Below, in pieces: positions 61,650 to 64,000 of a DNA stretch of 64,000 nucleotides. The notes beneath the pieces are model-generated. The model did not search any database. It was not told where the DNA came from and saw only the letters and a list, made by a program, of their open reading frames with translations. The stretch's first letter is position 1. Each line of letters begins with the position of its first letter. The position numbers and the translations under genes are program-made. Source of the stretch: Pseudomonadales bacterium (lineage in GTDB: Bacteria; Pseudomonadota; Gammaproteobacteria; Pseudomonadales; Azotimanducaceae); NCBI GenBank assembly GCA_017642855.1, contig JAEPOO010000002.1:643545-707544 (forward strand), read 5' to 3'.

Positions 61650-63561
61650 TTCAGGCAGATCGGAGCAACGCTCTCTGCTGCCTGTTCTGACATTAGCCTT
61701 CATACTGGCTGCCTGTAGCATCATCTATGAGCTGCTTGCAGCACAGACACTTTCCATGCTCGCTGCCAACACGGTGATCTGGTATAGCCTTGTGGTGGGT
61801 CTGTTTCTTGGTGCCATGGGTGTTGGTGCCTTCTTCAGTGAAAAGACTGGGAAAGCGTCCTCCTGGCTCGTTCTGCTAAGAATAGAGCTGGCGTTGACGA
61901 TTCTTGGTTCATTGACTGTGCCTCTGATCAAATCTGCGCATACCCTCTATTCGATCCTCCAGCTGGGTAACGACGCCATGACTGGCGTCATAGTTTTCTA
62001 TAGTGTCGTTTTCCCGGTGGTCTTTATCCTGGGTGTACTGACTGGTATTGAACTGCCTCTCATCATGCGACTTGCACGCCAGATTCGAGACGAGACACGG
62101 GCGGCTAATATGGCCCTGGGCTGGGATTACCTGGGATCATTGGTCGGTGCCATGCTCTTTCCTCTTGTCATTTTGACCTCTGTGGATCTGATCACTGCAG
62201 GTTTTATCATCGCGGCGGTTAACTTGCTGGTCGCGATCTGGATCTGGCTGTTTCGTTTGGATGGTTCCAGATTTCTTTTTGATCGATTCGGTTTGCTCGC
62301 CATCGCGGGTTGTCTTGTTATTGCGATGCTCAATGCAAGTGCGATCAACCAATATTTCCTTCAACGCTACTACTATTACCACCTTATGGATGAGGGTTTA
62401 GTGGGACTCTTTAGTCCTCGGTTTGATCTCCCAGAGATCCGTCGGACCCGCTCCGCGTATCAGGTGATTGATATGGTAGAAGGAACGAGCCCCAGCTTTT
62501 TCGCAGACTTTATTGCGGTCTACAGTGATAAGCTGACATTGAATCCGGATTTCCCGGTTGATCAAAAGCTCTTCCTTAATGGTGCGCCGCAGACGGATAC
62601 ACGACTGGAAGAGGTTTACCACGAATGGTTCGCTCACTTTCCGATCATTCTGAATGGTCAGGTGCCAAAGCGGGTGCTGGTGCTGGGCGGAGGGGATGGA
62701 TTTCTTGTCAGGGAGTTGCTCAAGTATCCCGGCATTTCGAGTATTCAGCACATCGATATAGACCCTGTCCTCATTGAGCTGGCGAGAACCGACGATGTTC
62801 TGAAGCGGGCCAATGGCGGGGCTCTCGACGATGCTCGGGTGGATACGGTCATAACGGATGGTTATCAGTTCCTTCGACACGCTCAAAAAAAATACGATGC
62901 CATTTATATCGACCTGCCGGTACCAAATAATTACGATCTGGCGAAACTTTACAGTCGCGAGTTTTATGAGTTTGTCCGGCGGCGAATCGCAGATGACGGA
63001 TTTGCGGTTTTTGATTCATCGCAGACGTCAGCCTTGTCGGTCAGGGCTGAAGATGGTTCTCGCGAGCTTCTGCCAAGAAATACCTGGCCGGTGTTTGGCC
63101 ACACACTGAAACGAGCAGGCTTTGGAACTATCGTACCTTTTTACTCAACGCTTGAAACAGATCATCCCGGTCTGCAGGAAGTGATTGACGAAAAAGGCTT
63201 TAACCTGTCGCCAGCTGAACGTGAGAAGTTGCAGGAGATTCGCTCTCCAGCGAGGCGAGAGCTGGAGCGCAGGCGATTGCTTGCAGAACACCATGCGCGC
63301 TTGAAGCTTCTGTCCAGTGATTATCTTCTTCAGGGGTTTGTGTTCCTTGCGCCAGAAGTGCGATCCCTGGACAAGCGGTACAAAGATATGAGCGGTGAGC
63401 GAGATGGGCTGGCTCTGCACGTGCTTGACGCAAAAAGATTTGAGCTCTCTTTTACTGACTACCTGGTTGTGCCAGAAGAGGTCGACAAAGAGAAAGTGAA
63501 TTCAATTGTTCGGCCCACGTTGCCGGTGACGCCCTGGTGGCGTCCTATGACCGGATATTGA
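61642..63561 (+). CDS. speE: Membrane-fused spermidine synthase
   Basis: 639 residues from the ATG at 61642. The N-terminal half has about seven membrane segments; the C-terminal half is an aminopropyltransferase with VLGGGDGFLVRELLKYP (SAM-type motif), HIDIDPVLIELA and YIDLPVPNNYDLAKLYS. It transfers an aminopropyl group from decarboxylated SAM, made by the adjacent SpeD, to a polyamine, normally putrescine. The membrane fusion occurs in some bacterial synthases. The C-terminal 90 residues are an extension. The polyamine acceptor is inferred. Confidence 0.92.
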   Translation: MIDSGRSEQRSLLPVLTLAFILAACSIIYELLAAQTLSMLAANTVIWYSLVVGLFLGAMGVGAFFSEKTGKASSWLVLLRIELALTILGSLTVPLIKSAHTLYSILQLGNDAMTGVIVFYSVVFPVVFILGVLTGIELPLIMRLARQIRDETRAANMALGWDYLGSLVGAMLFPLVILTSVDLITAGFIIAAVNLLVAIWIWLFRLDGSRFLFDRFGLLAIAGCLVIAMLNASAINQYFLQRYYYYHLMDEGLVGLFSPRFDLPEIRRTRSAYQVIDMVEGTSPSFFADFIAVYSDKLTLNPDFPVDQKLFLNGAPQTDTRLEEVYHEWFAHFPIILNGQVPKRVLVLGGGDGFLVRELLKYPGISSIQHIDIDPVLIELARTDDVLKRANGGALDDARVDTVITDGYQFLRHAQKKYDAIYIDLPVPNNYDLAKLYSREFYEFVRRRIADDGFAVFDSSQTSALSVRAEDGSRELLPRNTWPVFGHTLKRAGFGTIVPFYSTLETDHPGLQEVIDEKGFNLSPAEREKLQEIRSPARRELERRRLLAEHHARLKLLSSDYLLQGFVFLAPEVRSLDKRYKDMSGERDGLALHVLDAKRFELSFTDYLVVPEEVDKEKVNSIVRPTLPVTPWWRPMTGY

Positions 63562-63565
63562 TTCA

Positions 63566-64000
63566 CTAGGAACGATCTCTTGATGAGGGCAGTCCAATGG
63601 TCATCCCTCCATCGACCACCATCTCAGCTCCGGTAATGTAAACGCTCTCATCAGAGCCAAGGTAGACTGCCATGTTCCCAATATCCCTTGCTGGATCTCC
63701 CATGTAACCAATCGGCAGGCTTTCCCCCACCGCTGTTTTTGCGGCCGCAGGATCTTCGGCGGCGCTGAAAATGGGATCCATAATCGGTGTATCGATAACC
63801 CCGGGGTGAATAGAGTTACAACGAATACCTAATGGCGCATTTTCCAGGGCCACCGTTTTGGTCAGTAGCTTCACCCCACCCTTGCTCGCGCTGTAAGAGG
63901 CACCGCCCATTTGTCCCCGAAGTCCAACAACGGAAGACAGGTTAATAATCGAACCGGAGGGACCCTCTGGATTTGTCTTCATCTGTCGAATGCCATGTTT
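63566..64000 (-). CDS. Short-chain dehydrogenase/reductase, N-terminus cut by window
   Basis: The frame is open to the right edge, so the first part (Rossmann nucleotide-binding region) lies outside. The visible 144 residues include IINLSSVVGLRGQ, the catalytic YSASKGG and the C-terminal ITGAEMVVDGGMTIG. It is an NAD(P)-dependent oxidoreductase; the substrate is unknown. It converges on the speE gene with a 4-bp gap. Confidence 0.92.
   Translation of the reverse strand, partial: KHGIRQMKTNPEGPSGSIINLSSVVGLRGQMGGASYSASKGGVKLLTKTVALENAPLGIRCNSIHPGVIDTPIMDPIFSAAEDPAAAKTAVGESLPIGYMGDPARDIGNMAVYLGSDESVYITGAEMVVDGGMTIGLPSSRDRS

Noticed and set aside
1..64000. tRNA, rRNA, riboswitch, phage or transposase
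   Set aside because: I found no cloverleaf, conserved rRNA segment or transposase/integrase text on either strand by reading. A covariance-model search would be needed to exclude small RNAs, which might be expected given the GacA-type regulator.

Overview
The window reads as a chromosomal segment of a free-living, probably aquatic gammaproteobacterium. The GacA/UvrY-type regulator, the CheA/CheB/CheD/CheR set, the many c-di-GMP proteins and the purEK pair support this. Base composition looks moderate and even. I saw no tRNA, rRNA, CRISPR array, transposase, phage gene or replication origin. The genus cannot be fixed from sequence alone.

Region by region. (1) 1-1521: a cytochrome c/PQQ beta-propeller lipoprotein, cut by the left edge. 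(2) 1544-16180, minus strand: a tight 17-gene chemosensory and c-di-GMP operon, read right to left. It holds two small unknown proteins, a hybrid kinase with a deleted ATP lid, a secreted TonB-C protein, an MCP with a CheR-tether-like tail, a PilZ protein, a degenerate and an intact REC-GGDEF, CheY, CheA, CheW, a STAS protein, CheR, CheD, CheB, a small protein with a CheZ-like DxxxQ motif, and a PAS-GGDEF-EAL protein. (3) 16334-21053, plus strand: three overlapping membrane sensor genes (one kinase-less with a Cys4-type tail, two hybrid histidine kinases), meeting a convergent GacA-type regulator (21050-21703). (4) 21786-26472, minus: a SpoIIAA-like protein, two large multi-pass membrane proteins of the GT-C/TMTC type and a diguanylate cyclase. 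(5) 26747-29914: a divergent pair of exported proteins of unknown function. (6) 29967-32731: a seven-transmembrane NarL-type kinase with a convergent LuxR-type regulator.

(7) 32945-36954: a propeptide-like exported protein, a large secreted metzincin with four 120-residue repeats, and an 18-bp DNA tandem repeat made of the gene's own last codons including the stop. (8) 36973-42094: an unknown protein, a Baeyer-Villiger-type monooxygenase and a secreted S9 peptidase. (9) 42057-48077: three TerB-like paralogues, a PilZ protein, a DUF1631-like protein, a flavin reductase, a 2OG-Fe(II) oxygenase, a CPBP protease and the remnant of a UreH-like membrane protein. (10) 48273-51538: a tiny ORF, purE-purK and an MFS exporter. 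(11) 51637-59405: a lone receiver, a dienelactone hydrolase-like protein, a second Baeyer-Villiger-type monooxygenase, a GST-like protein, a nitroreductase, a TPR/TonB-C protein and an SDR. (12) 59501-63561: an APH-like kinase and a polyamine locus (a stand-alone membrane domain, speD, and a membrane-fused speE), followed by an SDR cut by the right edge.

The left third is a signalling island in which chemotaxis-type phosphotransfer and c-di-GMP synthesis, breakdown and binding are encoded together, and several members are predicted to have lost catalysis. The right half mixes oxidative catabolism (monooxygenases, SDRs, flavin reductase, nitroreductase, GST), proteolysis, purine synthesis and polyamine synthesis. 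Starts were moved from the longest ORF where a Shine-Dalgarno sequence or the family's N-terminus argued for it; these choices are given per entry.
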